Source: Caulobacter sp. NIBR1757
GTDB lineage: Bacteria; Pseudomonadota; Alphaproteobacteria; Caulobacterales; Caulobacteraceae
Assembly: GCF_027912495.1 (NCBI RefSeq)
Contig: NZ_CP115463.1
Coordinates: 992,001 to 1,056,000, forward strand
Length of the DNA stretch: 64,000 bases
Direction of reading: 5' to 3'
The translations under genes were made by a program, and so were the position numbers. The notes beneath the pieces are model-generated. The model did not search any database. It was given only the letters and a program-made list of their open reading frames with translations, and was not told the origin of the DNA. How positions within the stretch are numbered: the stretch's first letter is position 1; each line of letters begins with the position of its first letter. Shown piece by piece: positions 45,637 to 55,138 of the stretch.

Positions 45637-46559
45637 TCCTCTTCGTTCGCCCAGCTTTTCAACAGCTGGTGGGCGATGGCCAGGGGCGGGGGGCAGAACA
45701 GGCCTTCGATCTTTCCGGCCAGCAGGTCCCGCGCTTCTTCCTTCGTGAACCAGCGCACCGCTTCCAGCTCGGTCTGGTCCGGGGTCGCCTCGTCGGAGTC
45801 GACCTCGGCGATCAGGCCGATCATCAGCGATGACGGATAGGGCCAGGGCTGGGTCGAGTGGTAGCGCACCGACACGGCGTTCAGCCCCGCCTCTTCCTTC
45901 AGCTCGCGCGCACAGCATTCCTCGATGCTCTCGCCGGGCTCCAGGAAGCCGGCCAGGGCCGAGAACATGCCCTTGGGCCAGATCGCCTGGCGACCCATCA
46001 GGCAGCGGCCCTGATAGGTGGCCAGCATGATCGACACCGGATCGGTGCGCGGGAAGTGCTCGGCGTTGCAGGAGGGGCAAACCCGCTTCCAGCCACCCTC
46101 GGCGACAGCGCTTTGTTCACCGCAGTTGGCGCAGTGGCGATGCTTGCGCCGCCATTCGAACATGCCCTTGGCGGTGGCGGCGATGGCCGCCTCCGTGCCC
46201 GGCAGCACCATGGCCATGGCCCGCAGGTCCTGGAATTTGCCCAGTCCCTGCAGCGGCCCTTCGGCCGGATCGACGCCGCCTTCGAGATCGAGCGCGAACA
46301 CCGCCGTGTCCTTCCACAGCCCCATGAACAGCAGCCGCTCCCAGCCGTTCGACAGCTCGGTCGCCATTGCCGCCGGCAGGTAGCTGAGCTGGGTCTTGCC
46401 GTCGGCCGTCTCGGTCAGCGGCGCGCCGTTCCACAGGGCCACGGCCAGGGAGCCCGGATCATTGAGCTTCTCCTCGATCCAGGCGGCGTCGGACCGTCGC
46501 TCGCTGGCGCGGTCGAGGGGGTTGCCGGTGAAGACGTTGGCGATTTCGGAGAGAGGCAT
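45633..46559 (-). CDS. nudC: NADH pyrophosphatase / RNA decapping Nudix hydrolase
   Basis: A 308-residue NudC. A zinc ribbon (HCANCG ... CPSCNAEHFPR) precedes the Nudix box, which reads GFLEPGES ... RELKEEAGL. The NudC-specific segment after it, TQPWPYPSS, replaces the classic SQPWPFPxS and confirms the subgroup. It hydrolyses NAD(H) and can remove NAD caps from RNA. The first 120 residues form the usual N-terminal domain. Confidence 0.94.
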   Translation of the reverse strand: MPLSEIANVFTGNPLDRASERRSDAAWIEEKLNDPGSLAVALWNGAPLTETADGKTQLSYLPAAMATELSNGWERLLFMGLWKDTAVFALDLEGGVDPAEGPLQGLGKFQDLRAMAMVLPGTEAAIAATAKGMFEWRRKHRHCANCGEQSAVAEGGWKRVCPSCNAEHFPRTDPVSIMLATYQGRCLMGRQAIWPKGMFSALAGFLEPGESIEECCARELKEEAGLNAVSVRYHSTQPWPYPSSLMIGLIAEVDSDEATPDQTELEAVRWFTKEEARDLLAGKIEGLFCPPPLAIAHQLLKSWANEED

Positions 46560-46709
46560 GGGCCAAGCCTACCCGGGGGCCGTGACCCTCGCCAAGCGGC
46601 TTCCCCCGCCGGCGAGAAAATTCCTGGTCCGGCCTGAATTTTCAAAGAACGCTGATTGCAATCATCAGTTGAAGGGGGCAGGCTCCGCCACTTCAGTCGG
46701 GGAATGTGG

Positions 46710-46976
46710 ATGAGTGAACAATCGATCGACCGTCGGGGCCCGGGCATGGCTGCGGCCTCACTGATCCTCGGCGTCTTCGGGCTGATGCTGGTGTGGATCC
46801 CGCTGTTCGGCATGATCGCCTGGATCCTGTCGCCGCTCGGCTTGGTGCTGGGTCTGGTCGCCATGGGCAATCCGGCCGGGCGCGGCGTGGCCATCGCCGG
46901 GGTGACCTGTTCGGCCATCGGCCTCCTGGCCTGCATCGGCTGGGCCATGCTTTTCAGCTTCAGCGTCTCCATCTGA
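46710..46976 (+). CDS. small two-helix membrane protein (DUF4190-like)
   Basis: An 88-residue protein starting at ATG 46710 (GGGGA before it; ATG 46704 is also in frame). Two membrane helices (LILGVFGLMLVW and GVTCSAIGLLACIGWAML in part) flank a Gly-rich loop GLVLGLVAMGNPAGRG, similar to DUF4190 proteins. Function unknown. It precedes the SRP RNA gene. Confidence 0.65.
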   Translation: MSEQSIDRRGPGMAAASLILGVFGLMLVWIPLFGMIAWILSPLGLVLGLVAMGNPAGRGVAIAGVTCSAIGLLACIGWAMLFSFSVSI

Positions 46977-46998
46977 GCCCGCCCGCAGCCAAAGGGCT

Positions 46999-47028
46999 CT
47001 TGCGTCCGGCCGCTTCCGTCGCGATATA
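46999..47028 (+). promoter_or_regulatory. promoter of the SRP RNA gene
   Basis: CTTGCG/TTGCGT at 46999-47005 as -35 and GATATA at 47023-47028 as -10, spaced 17-18 bases, with the predicted RNA start 6-7 bases later. The position fits ffs expression. Confidence 0.55.
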
Positions 47029-47033
47029 GGCCT

Positions 47034-47129
47034 CGGAGATCGGCGATGGGCGGAGTCCTCGCCAACCTGGTCAGGGCCGGAAGGCAGCAGCCACAACGAG
47101 ATTTGCTCCGGGTCGTCGTCCGGTCTCCA
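47034..47129 (+). ncRNA. ffs: signal recognition particle RNA, small bacterial (4.5S) type
   Basis: The universal SRP tip sequence GGTCAGGGCCGGAAGGCAGC and the following AGCC are present at 47069-47092, including the GGAA tetraloop. Flanking sequences pair as GGAGATCGGCGA (from 47035) with the GTCGTCCGGTCTCC region ending at 47128, giving a hairpin of about 96 bases. It binds Ffh and guides membrane protein insertion. A position directly before dnaX is common in bacteria. Exact ends are estimated. Confidence 0.93.
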
Positions 47130-47249
47130 CCTCTTCCCTCATCGTGATCGCCGATGCATCGCCCGCCCTTTCGGCGCGCGGCCGCGATGACGTAGAGTGG
47201 CGTCTCAACGAAGATTCCCCGGCCCACCGCCGGGCCGCCGAAGGCCTCG

Positions 47250-49112
47250 ATGTCCGACACCGCACCGCCCTGGGATGAAGACGAGCCGACCCCCGAGGTT
47301 GAAGAGCGCGACACCTTGACCGTCGACATTTTCGGCGAGCCTGACCCGGAGCCTCAGCCCGCGATGCCCGCCGCCCAGGGGCTCGCCCCCATGCCCGCGC
47401 CGCCGACCGCCGACGGCCCCGCCTACACCGTGCTGGCCCGCAAGTACCGGCCGCGCAATTTCGACGACCTGATAGGCCAGGAGGCGATGGTCCGCACCCT
47501 GACCAACGCCTTCGCCACCGGCCGCATCGCCCACGCCTTCATGCTCACCGGCGTGCGCGGGGTCGGCAAGACCACCACCGCCCGTCTGCTGGCCCGGGCC
47601 CTCAACTACGAGAGCGAGACGGTCCACCAGCCCTCCATGGACCTGACCGTCGAGGGCCGCCATTGCGCCGCCATCGTCGAGGGCCGCCACATGGACGTGC
47701 TGGAGCTCGACGCCGCCAGCCGCACCAAGGTCGACGAGATGCGCGAGCTTCTCGACGGCGTCCGCTATTCGCCGGTCGAGGCCCGCTACAAGGTCTACGT
47801 CATCGACGAAGTCCACATGCTGTCGACGGCGGCGTTCAACGCCCTCTTGAAGACGCTGGAAGAGCCGCCACCGCACGCCAAGTTCATCTTCGCCACCACC
47901 GAGATCCGCAAGGTGCCGGTGACCATCCTCAGCCGCTGCCAGCGCTTCGACCTGCGCCGCGTCGAGCCGCCGGTGCTGGCCGCCCACCTCGAAAAGATCT
48001 GCGAAAAGGAAGGCGCCAAGGTCGAGGCCGAGGGCATCGCCCTCATCTCCCGCGCCGCCGAGGGCAGCGTCCGCGACGGCCTCTCCATCCTCGATCAGGC
48101 CATCGTCCAGACCGATCCCGGCCAGATCGTCCCGGCCAAGGTCGTCCAGGACATGCTGGGCCTCGCCGACCGGTCGCAGACCATCGAGCTGTTCGAACAG
48201 ATCATGCGCGGCGAGACCGGCGCCGCCATCCACACCTTCCGCACCCTTTGGGGCTTCGGCGCCGACCCGGTGCAGGTGGTCCTCGACCTGCTGGAACACA
48301 GCCACCAGGCTGCCGTCTCCAAGGCCCTCGGCCCCGATGCGCTCGCCATGCCGAAGGAACAGGCCCAGCGCCTCGCCGCCGTCGGCGCGCTGGCCAGCGC
48401 CGGATCCCTCTCGCGCCTGTGGCAGATGCTGCTCAAGGCGCATGACGAAGTCCGCCGCGCGCCTGATCCCTCAGCCGCCGTCGAGATGGCCCTCATCCGC
48501 CTGACCTACGCCGCCGACCTGCCCGGCCCCGAGGAGGCCCTGAAAGCCCTGCGCGACGGCGACCCGCTGCCCGGCGGTCCGTCTGGTGGCGGCGGCGGCG
48601 GCCAGTCCTCCGGCGGCGGCGCGGTGGCCCAGGCCCGCTTCGCCCAGCCGGTCATGCAACAGGCCGCGCCCCAAACCTCGGCCCTGACCGACGCCGCCAC
48701 GCTCGCCACCTTCGACGACGTCCTCAAGCTGATCGAGGCCAAGCGCGACATCGGCATCAAGCTCGACGTCGACCGCTACCTGCGGCTGGTCAGCTACCGC
48801 CCGGGCGCGATCGTCTACGAACCGGCCCCCAACACCCCGGCCAACTTCGCCGGCCGGCTGGTCTCCCGCCTCAAGGAATGGACCGGCCAGCCCTGGCTGG
48901 TCGCGGCCGAGGGCGGCGGCGGCGCCGAGACCGCCTGGGAAAAGCAGAAACGCGAGCAGAAGGAAGCCCGCGCCGAGATCGAGGCCGACCCCTTCGTCCG
49001 CTCGGTGATGGAAGCCTTCCCGGGCGCCGAGATCCTCGGCGTGAAGCAGCTTGCCATTCCGCAAGGGGAAGCGGCTACCGAACCGCCTATGGAACCGGAA
49101 GACGAGGATTAG
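47250..49112 (+). CDS. dnaX: DNA polymerase III subunit tau/gamma
   Basis: A 620-residue clamp-loader ATPase. An acidic N-terminal extension of about 60 residues precedes the conserved VLARKYRPRNF. Walker A is GVRGVGKT (101-108) and the DExx-like box is VIDEVHML, followed by ALLKTLEEPP. The zinc-module region has lost three of its four cysteines (only HCAAI remains), as in Caulobacter DnaX. The C-terminal third (Gly/Ser-rich linker then tau domains) contacts the polymerase and helicase. I see no clear A-rich slippery site for a gamma frameshift. Confidence 0.95.
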   Translation: MSDTAPPWDEDEPTPEVEERDTLTVDIFGEPDPEPQPAMPAAQGLAPMPAPPTADGPAYTVLARKYRPRNFDDLIGQEAMVRTLTNAFATGRIAHAFMLTGVRGVGKTTTARLLARALNYESETVHQPSMDLTVEGRHCAAIVEGRHMDVLELDAASRTKVDEMRELLDGVRYSPVEARYKVYVIDEVHMLSTAAFNALLKTLEEPPPHAKFIFATTEIRKVPVTILSRCQRFDLRRVEPPVLAAHLEKICEKEGAKVEAEGIALISRAAEGSVRDGLSILDQAIVQTDPGQIVPAKVVQDMLGLADRSQTIELFEQIMRGETGAAIHTFRTLWGFGADPVQVVLDLLEHSHQAAVSKALGPDALAMPKEQAQRLAAVGALASAGSLSRLWQMLLKAHDEVRRAPDPSAAVEMALIRLTYAADLPGPEEALKALRDGDPLPGGPSGGGGGGQSSGGGAVAQARFAQPVMQQAAPQTSALTDAATLATFDDVLKLIEAKRDIGIKLDVDRYLRLVSYRPGAIVYEPAPNTPANFAGRLVSRLKEWTGQPWLVAAEGGGGAETAWEKQKREQKEARAEIEADPFVRSVMEAFPGAEILGVKQLAIPQGEAATEPPMEPEDED

Positions 49113-49121
49113 CCACAGCGT

Positions 49122-49276
49122 CCTTCTCCCGCTTGTCGGGAGAAGGTGGCCCGCGAAGCGGGTCGGATGAGGGCAGCGCCGGCCTTTGAAGGCTGGCATC
49201 GCCAATCACCCGACGCTGGCGCTGCCCTCACCCGACGCCCTCCGGGCGCCACCCTCTCCCGACAAGCGGGAGAGGG
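49122..49276. repeat. REPIN-like inverted repeat, family A
   Basis: Family-A element between dnaX and the SDR gene: CCTTCTCCCGCTTGTCGGGA on the left, CCCTCTCCCGACAAGCGGGA on the right, with GGATGAGGGCAGCGCC and its inverse inside. Confidence 0.85.
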
Positions 49277-49302
49277 GAAAAGATAAAAAGGGGAGAAAAC
49301 CA

Positions 49303-50106
49303 ATGACCGCAGCCAACGGCCGCAAGTCCATCTTCATCACCGGCGCCGCCTCGGGCATGGGCCTGGAGACCGCCCGCCTGTTCGCGGGCGAAGGCTGGTT
49401 CGTCGGCGCGGTCGACGTCAACGTCGCCGGCCTGGACGCCCTGAAGGCCGAGCTGGGCGACGCCGTCCAGACCCAGGTCCTCGACGTCACCGACCGCGCC
49501 GCCTACGCCGCCGCGCTCGATACCTTCGCCAAGGCCACCGACGGCAAGCTCGACCTGCTGTTCAACAACGCCGGCATCGGCCGTGGCGGCCCGTTCATCG
49601 ACCAGACCTGGGAAGACGTCATGGCCGTGGTCAACATCAACTTCGTGGCGGTCCTCAGCGGCATCCACCTGGCCGCCCCGCTGCTTAAAAGCACGCCCAA
49701 CAGCCTCTGCTTTACCACCTCGTCCTCGTCGGCCATTTTCGGCATCCCCAACATCGCCGTCTATTCGGCCACCAAACATGCGGTGAAGGGCCTGACCGAA
49801 GCCCTGTCGGTCGAGCTGGCCGCCCATGGCGTGCGCGCCGCCGACACCCTGCCCGGCATGATCGACACCCCCATCCTGCCCGACGAAGCCAAGGCCAACG
49901 CGCCGAAAGAGGGCATGTGGCGCCTCACACCTCCGCGAGAAGTCGCCCAGGCAGTCTGGGACGCCTACCATTCGACCAAGATCCACTGGTATGTCCCGAC
50001 TGAACTCGAGGCTTACGACGTGATGCAGACCCAGGCGCCCGAGGCGATCCGGGACCAGATGCTGAGCGCCGGCGGCCTCTTCAGCGAAGGAAACAAGACG
50101 CCATGA
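49303..50106 (+). CDS. short-chain dehydrogenase/reductase (SDR)
   Basis: A 267-residue SDR starting at ATG 49303 after GGGGAG. Cofactor motif TGAASGMG, NNAGIG, and the active-site SSSSAIFG ... YSATK. Substrate unknown. It sits between dnaX and ybaB, which are usually adjacent, and its stop overlaps the ybaB start by ATGA, so it has become translationally coupled to the ybaB-recR unit. Confidence 0.9.
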   Translation: MTAANGRKSIFITGAASGMGLETARLFAGEGWFVGAVDVNVAGLDALKAELGDAVQTQVLDVTDRAAYAAALDTFAKATDGKLDLLFNNAGIGRGGPFIDQTWEDVMAVVNINFVAVLSGIHLAAPLLKSTPNSLCFTTSSSSAIFGIPNIAVYSATKHAVKGLTEALSVELAAHGVRAADTLPGMIDTPILPDEAKANAPKEGMWRLTPPREVAQAVWDAYHSTKIHWYVPTELEAYDVMQTQAPEAIRDQMLSAGGLFSEGNKTP

Positions 50107-50426
50107 AAGACCTCCAGGGGCTGATGAAGCAGGCCCAGGCCATGCAGGCCAAGCTGGCCGAAGCCCAGGAAAAAGTCGCCGCCATCGTCGTCGAAGGCAC
50201 GTCGGGCGGCGGCATGGTCAAGGTGACGCTCCGGGGCGCCGGCGAACTCTCCGGTGTCGAACTGGACGAATCCCTGCTGGCCCCCGGCGAAGGCGAGGTC
50301 ATCGCCGACCTCCTCGTCGCCGCCCACGCCGACGCCCGCCGCAAGCTGGAAGCCCAGACGGCGGAGCTGATGCAGGCGGCGGCCGGCCCGCTGGCCGGCA
50401 TGAAGATTCCGGGGATGCCGTTCTAG
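50103..50426 (+). CDS. ybaB: YbaB/EbfC family nucleoid-associated protein
   Basis: A 107-residue dimeric DNA-binding protein. The family core is seen in LMKQAQAMQAKLAEAQEK at the start and the GMVKVTLRGAGEL strand region, ending MKIPGMPF. It binds DNA and shapes the nucleoid; its gene normally lies between dnaX and recR. The stop is directly followed by the recR GTG start. Confidence 0.93.
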   Translation: MKDLQGLMKQAQAMQAKLAEAQEKVAAIVVEGTSGGGMVKVTLRGAGELSGVELDESLLAPGEGEVIADLLVAAHADARRKLEAQTAELMQAAAGPLAGMKIPGMPF

Positions 50427-51029
50427 GTGGCCTCCGTCGCCGGACCCGAGATCGAACGCCTCATCAGCCTGCTGGCCAAGCTGCCGGGCCTCGGCCCCCG
50501 CTCGGCCCGGCGCGCGGCCCTGACTCTGCTCAAGCGCCGCGACCAGCTGCTCGGCCCCCTGGCCAGCGCCCTCGCCGACGCCCAGGCCAACGTCAAGACC
50601 TGCTCCGTCTGCGGCAGCCTCGACACCCGCGACCCCTGCAGCCTCTGCGCCGACTCCTTGCGCGACCGCACCCTGATCTGCGTGGTCGAGGAGGTCGGCA
50701 GCGTCTGGGCCATGGAGCGGGCAGGGGCCTTCCGGGGCCGTTACCATGTGCTCGGCGGCCTGCTCTCGGCCCTCGACGGCGTCGGCCCCGACAACCTGCG
50801 CATCAACGAACTGACCGCCCGCGTCACCGAAGGCGAGATCCGCGAGGTGGTCCTGGCCCTGCCCGCCACCGTCGACGGCCAGACCACCGCCCACTACATC
50901 GCCGAGCGCCTCTCGAACCTCGACGTCGCCGTCACCATGCTGGCCCGAGGCGTCCCCGTCGGCGGCGACCTCGACTGGCTGGATGACGGCACCATCGCGC
51001 AGGCCATGCGCGCGCGGCGGCCGGCCTGA
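50427..51029 (+). CDS. recR: recombination mediator protein RecR
   Basis: A 200-residue RecR acting with RecO/RecF in loading RecA at gaps. GTG start is immediately after the ybaB stop, with no separate ribosome site, implying coupling. The HhH region [12 protein letters not shown], zinc cysteines C59, C62, C71 and C74, and the Toprim motif [13 protein letters not shown] are all present. Confidence 0.95.
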   Translation: MASVAGPEIERLISLLAKLPGLGPRSARRAALTLLKRRDQLLGPLASALADAQANVKTCSVCGSLDTRDPCSLCADSLRDRTLICVVEEVGSVWAMERAGAFRGRYHVLGGLLSALDGVGPDNLRINELTARVTEGEIREVVLALPATVDGQTTAHYIAERLSNLDVAVTMLARGVPVGGDLDWLDDGTIAQAMRARRPA

Positions 51030-51044
51030 CCCTCCCTTCCGACT

Positions 51045-51152
51045 ATCCCGACGAAAGTCGGGACCCAGCTGGCAAATCAGAAGACAGGCTGGCGCTGATC
51101 AGAACCGAAGCTCATCCGCCAATGGACACTGGGTCCCGACTTTCGTCGGGAT
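51045..51152. repeat. inverted repeat, family C, perfect 24-base arms
   Basis: ATCCCGACGAAAGTCGGGAC plus CCAG at 51045-51068 is matched exactly by the inverse at 51129-51152. Each arm is a hairpin around GAAAG/CTTTC. It separates recR from rmuC. Confidence 0.85.
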
Positions 51153-51207
51153 GATCGGAGGTGTGGGAGGGCTGTGCGGGACTCGCTTTCCACGCTAAGA
51201 ACCAACC

Positions 51208-52479
51208 ATGAACGCCGCCACGCTTGCTCTCATCGTCGCCGTCGCCTTCGCGCTGCTGGCCGTCGTCGCCCTCGCCTGGGCCCTGATGGAGCGCCGGCGC
51301 GCCGCCGCCGCCGAGGCCAAGGCCTGGTCGCTGCAGGAACAGTTCACCACCGCCGACGCCCGCGCCCGCATGCTGGAGGACCAGTCCGGCGCCACCGCCG
51401 AACTCCTGAAAGCCCAGGCCCTGCAACAGGCCGGCGCCGTCGCTGAGGAAGTGCTCAAGCGCACCGAGGAGTCCTTCCGCAACCGCGAGCTCGTCGCCCA
51501 GGAGCGCATCGCCAACCAGCTGAAACCCGTCGCCGACACCCTCGCCAAGTTCGAGGCCCAGGTCACCGCCGTCGAGAAAGCGCGCTCGGAAGAGCAGGGC
51601 GGTCTCAAGCAGCAGATCGCCGCCCTGATGGACGCCTCGGTCGCCACCCAGGCCGAGGCCCGCAAACTGTCCGCCGCCCTGCGCCGCGGGGCCGGGGTGC
51701 AGGGTCGCTGGGGCGAACAGACCCTGCGCAACGTGCTGGAGGCCGCCGGCCTCGCCAACCAGTACGACTTCGTCGAACAGTTCAGCCTCGACACCGAGGA
51801 GGGCCGCCGTCGCCCGGACGTCAAGGTCCGCATGCCGGCCGGCGCCGTTTTCGCCATCGACGCCAAATGCTCGCTCAACGCCTTCATGGACGCCCAGGAA
51901 CATGCCGACGAGACCCTGCGCGAGGCCGCCATGGTCCGCCACGCCGCCAGCGTGCGCGGCCACATGCAGTCCCTGTCGGCCAAGGCCTACTGGGACCAGT
52001 TCGCCTCCGAGCGCTCGCCCGACTTCGTGGCCATGTTCGTGCCCGGCGACGGCTTCCTGGCCGCCGCCCTGGAGCGCCTGCCCGACCTGATGACCGAGGC
52101 CATGGACAAGCGCGTCCTCATCGTCACCCCCACCACCCTGTTCGCCCTCTGCAAGGCCGTCGCCTACGGCTGGCGGGTCGAGGAACAGGCCGCCAACGCC
52201 GATCACATCGCCAGGCTGGGCCGCGACCTCTACAGCCGCCTCTCGACCATGGGGACCCACGTCGCCGCCATGGGCAAGGCGCTGGAGACCGCCACCGGCC
52301 GCTACAACCAGTTCGTCGCCAGCCTCGAGACCCAGGTCCTCACCCAGGCCCGCCGCTTCGAGGACCTGAAAGTCGATCACGAGGGCAAGGACCTGCCCGA
52401 ACTGGGCCCCATCGAGGGCGGCGTCCGGCCGCTGGCCAAACTGACCGTCGACGCCCCGGCGCCCTCCGACAAACACTAG
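51208..52479 (+). CDS. rmuC: DNA recombination protein RmuC
   Basis: A 423-residue RmuC. A membrane-anchor helix at the N-terminus ([18 protein letters not shown] in part) is followed by a long coiled coil up to about residue 150, then the nuclease-like domain ([35 protein letters not shown]). The family limits inversions between repeats and is a predicted restriction-like nuclease. It lies between recR and def. Confidence 0.93.
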   Translation: MNAATLALIVAVAFALLAVVALAWALMERRRAAAAEAKAWSLQEQFTTADARARMLEDQSGATAELLKAQALQQAGAVAEEVLKRTEESFRNRELVAQERIANQLKPVADTLAKFEAQVTAVEKARSEEQGGLKQQIAALMDASVATQAEARKLSAALRRGAGVQGRWGEQTLRNVLEAAGLANQYDFVEQFSLDTEEGRRRPDVKVRMPAGAVFAIDAKCSLNAFMDAQEHADETLREAAMVRHAASVRGHMQSLSAKAYWDQFASERSPDFVAMFVPGDGFLAAALERLPDLMTEAMDKRVLIVTPTTLFALCKAVAYGWRVEEQAANADHIARLGRDLYSRLSTMGTHVAAMGKALETATGRYNQFVASLETQVLTQARRFEDLKVDHEGKDLPELGPIEGGVRPLAKLTVDAPAPSDKH

Positions 52480-52534
52480 ACCCCGCAACCCGCCCCAGCT
52501 TGACGCTCGGGTATCGAGCTCTTACCTCCCCGCC

Positions 52535-53056
52535 ATGGCCATCCGTCGCATCCTCACCGTCGACAACGCCGCCGATCTGGCGGTGCTGAAGAAGAAGTCC
52601 GTTCCCGTGGAGACCGTCACCGACGCGCACCGCGCCCTGATGGACGACATGCTGGAGACCATGTACGCCGCCCCCGGCATCGGCCTGGCCGCCGTGCAGG
52701 TGGGCGAACCCCTGCGCATCATCGTCATGGACCTGGCCCGCGACGGCGAGGAGCCTGCCCCGCGCTACTTCGTGAACCCCGAAATCGTCGAGAAGAACGA
52801 CAGCCTCGCCCCCTACGAGGAAGGCTGCCTGTCGGTGCCGGAGATCTACGAGACGGTCGAGCGCCCCGACCAGGTCCACATCCGCTACCTCGACTACAAC
52901 GGCAATCAGGTCGATGAGGCCGCCGACGGCCTCTACGCCGTCTGCATCCAGCACGAGATGGACCACCTCGAAGGCGTCCTCTTCATCGACCACCTCTCCC
53001 GCCTGAAGCGCGACCGGGCGATCACCAAGGTGAAGAAGGCCGCCAGAGCAGCCTGA
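52535..53056 (+). CDS. def: peptide deformylase
   Basis: A 173-residue type I deformylase that removes the N-formyl group from nascent proteins. All three motifs are intact: GIGLAAVQ (48-55), EGCLS (96-100, metal Cys98) and HEMDH (140-144). In relatives it is usually followed by fmt and truA; here those begin 5.3 kb further on. Confidence 0.96.
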   Translation: MAIRRILTVDNAADLAVLKKKSVPVETVTDAHRALMDDMLETMYAAPGIGLAAVQVGEPLRIIVMDLARDGEEPAPRYFVNPEIVEKNDSLAPYEEGCLSVPEIYETVERPDQVHIRYLDYNGNQVDEAADGLYAVCIQHEMDHLEGVLFIDHLSRLKRDRAITKVKKAARAA

Positions 53057-53067
53057 TTACGGGCCGC

Positions 53068-53430
53068 CTAACCCAGCGCCGTCGCTTCCGCGTCGCTGAA
53101 CACCCGCGACCGCGTCAGGAACCGCACCTCGCGCCCGTTCTCCAGGCTGAACATCCCGCCGCGCCCGGGCACGACGTCGATGATCAGTTGGGTATGGCGC
53201 CAGTACTCGAACTGCTCGGCGCTCATGAAGAAGCCGGCCCCGCCGATCTCGCCCAGCCGCACGTCGCCATCACCGATCCTGTAGTCGCCGACCGCGAAGC
53301 ACATCGGCGCCGAGCCGTCGCAACAGCCGCCCGACTGGTGGAAGAGCACGGGGCCGTGCTCCTCCACCAGGGTCGCGATCAGCGCCAGCGCGGCCTCTGT
53401 CGCGACCACGCGGGGAGGGGGAGGGCTCAC
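53068..53430 (-). CDS. DUF779 family protein
   Basis: A 120-residue DUF779 protein starting at GTG 53430 (AGGGA upstream), 11 bases after the aldehyde dehydrogenase stop. Family features are FHQSGGCCDGSAPMC, a Cys-rich possible metal site, and the terminal GREVRFLTRSRVF. DUF779 genes commonly accompany acetaldehyde-type dehydrogenases; a maturation or metal-linked role is speculative. Confidence 0.88.
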   Translation of the reverse strand: MSPPPPRVVATEAALALIATLVEEHGPVLFHQSGGCCDGSAPMCFAVGDYRIGDGDVRLGEIGGAGFFMSAEQFEYWRHTQLIIDVVPGRGGMFSLENGREVRFLTRSRVFSDAEATALG

Positions 53431-53441
53431 CCGCCGGATCC

Positions 53442-54959
53442 CTAGAAGAACCCGAGCTTCTTGGGCGAATAGCTGACCAGCATGTTCTTGGTCTGCTGGT
53501 AGTGATCGAGCATCATCCGGTGGTTCTCGCGGCCGATCCCTGACGACTTGTAGCCGCCGAAGGCCGCGTGGGCCGGATAGGCGTGGTAGCAGTTGGTCCA
53601 CACCCGGCCCGCCTGGATGGCCCGTCCGAACCGGTAGCAGGTGTTGGCTTCCCGGCTCCAGACGCCCGCGCCCAGCCCGTAGAGGGTGTCGTTGGCGATC
53701 GACAGCGCCTCAGCCTCGTCCCTGAAGGTCGTCACCGACACGACGGGACCAAAGATCTCCTCCTGGAACACCCGCATCCGGTTGTGACCCTTCAGCACCG
53801 TCGGCTTGACGTAGAAGCCATCGGCCAGCTCGCCGCCCAGGACATTCCGTTCGCCGCCGATCAGAACTTCCGCGCCCTCCTGCCGGCCGATGTCGAAATA
53901 GCTGACGATCTTCTCCAGCTGTTCCGAGGACGCCTGCGCCCCGATCATCGTGGCCGGGTCCAGCGGATCGCCCTGCACGATGGCCGCTACCCGCTTCAGC
54001 GCCCGTTCCATGAAACGGTCATAGATCCGCTCGTGGATCAGCGCCCGGCTGGGACAGGTGCAGACCTCGCCCTGGTTGAGGGCGAACATCACGAACCCCT
54101 CGATGGCCTTGTCGAAAAAGTCGTCGTCCTCGCGCGCCACGTCCTCGAAGAAGATGTTCGGCGACTTGCCGCCCAACTCCAGCGTCACGGGGATCAGGTT
54201 CTGGCTGGCGTACTGCATGATCAGCCGGCCCGTCGTCGTCTCGCCGGTGAAGGCGATCTTGGAAATGCGCGGGCTGCTGGCCAGCGGCTTGCCGGCTTCC
54301 AGCCCGAAGCCGTTGACGATGTTGAGCACGCCGGGCGGCAGAATGTCGGCGATCAGCTCGGCCCACAGGCAGATGCTGGCCGGCGTCTGCTCGGCGGGTT
54401 TCAGCACCACGCAATTGCCCGCCGCCAGCGCTGGCGCCAGCTTCCAGCAGGCCATCAGCAGCGGGAAGTTCCAGGGGATGATCTGCCCCACCACGCCGAG
54501 CGGCTCATGGAAGTGATAGGCCACCGTGTCGTCGTCGATCTGGCTCAAGCTGCCTTCCTGGGCCCGGATGCAGCCGGCGAAATAGCGGAAGTGGTCGATG
54601 GCCAGCGGCAGATCGGCGGCCGTGGTCTCGCGGATCGGCTTGCCGTTGTCCCAGGTCTCGGCCCGGGCCAGCAGGTCCAGGTTTTCCTCCATGCGGTCGG
54701 CGATGCGGTTCAGCATCAGGGCGCGCTCGGCGACGCTGGTCTTGCCCCAGGCGTCCTTGGCGGCGTGGGCGCTGTCCAGAGCCCGGTCGACGTCGGCGGC
54801 GCTGGAGCGGGCGATCTCGCACAGCTTGCGGCCGTTCACCGGGCTGATGTTGTCGAAGTAACGGCCCTCGGCGGGGGCGACCCACTGGCCGCCGATGAAA
54901 TTGTCATAGCGCGCCGCGAAGGGCGCGGCCTGGGCGTGGATGGTTTCGTGCTTGGTCAT
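53442..54959 (-). CDS. aldehyde dehydrogenase (acetaldehyde/ExaC-AcoD type)
   Basis: A 505-residue NAD-dependent aldehyde dehydrogenase. Start at ATG 54959 follows GGAGGAC. Motifs: [24 protein letters not shown] with the general base glutamate, and the catalytic cysteine in [11 protein letters not shown]. The [16 protein letters not shown] end region is typical of the AldB/ExaC group, which oxidises acetaldehyde in ethanol or acetoin use. Transcribed with DUF779 and divergent from a GAF-Fis regulator. Confidence 0.93.
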   Translation of the reverse strand: MTKHETIHAQAAPFAARYDNFIGGQWVAPAEGRYFDNISPVNGRKLCEIARSSAADVDRALDSAHAAKDAWGKTSVAERALMLNRIADRMEENLDLLARAETWDNGKPIRETTAADLPLAIDHFRYFAGCIRAQEGSLSQIDDDTVAYHFHEPLGVVGQIIPWNFPLLMACWKLAPALAAGNCVVLKPAEQTPASICLWAELIADILPPGVLNIVNGFGLEAGKPLASSPRISKIAFTGETTTGRLIMQYASQNLIPVTLELGGKSPNIFFEDVAREDDDFFDKAIEGFVMFALNQGEVCTCPSRALIHERIYDRFMERALKRVAAIVQGDPLDPATMIGAQASSEQLEKIVSYFDIGRQEGAEVLIGGERNVLGGELADGFYVKPTVLKGHNRMRVFQEEIFGPVVSVTTFRDEAEALSIANDTLYGLGAGVWSREANTCYRFGRAIQAGRVWTNCYHAYPAHAAFGGYKSSGIGRENHRMMLDHYQQTKNMLVSYSPKKLGFF

Positions 54960-55118
54960 GGGCGTCCTCCGACGGTCTGGTTGTTGCCCAATCCCCGCCA
55001 GAACAGCCCCTCTGGTCAATTGCCGGGCGCCGCTCCCGCCCTGTTCTCCGCAAGAATTCAGTGGACATACCCCGGTCTTCGCGACAGCCTGATGCTTGAG
55101 GCGACAGTAAGAGCGCCG

Positions 55119-55137
55119 GTGTCGCATTCTGCGACAC
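55119..55137. promoter_or_regulatory. operator for the GAF-Fis regulator
   Basis: Perfect inverted repeat GTGTCGC-ATTCT-GCGACAC directly before the regulator gene. Two more half sites GCGACAG lie at 55081-55087 and 55101-55107, towards the aldehyde dehydrogenase. The cluster is likely bound by the Fis-type domain of the regulator. Confidence 0.6.
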
Positions 55138-55138
55138 A

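Noticed and set aside
47250..49112. Programmed frameshift in dnaX to make gamma
   Set aside because: I could not find an A-AAA-AAG type slippery run with a following hairpin at the domain border.
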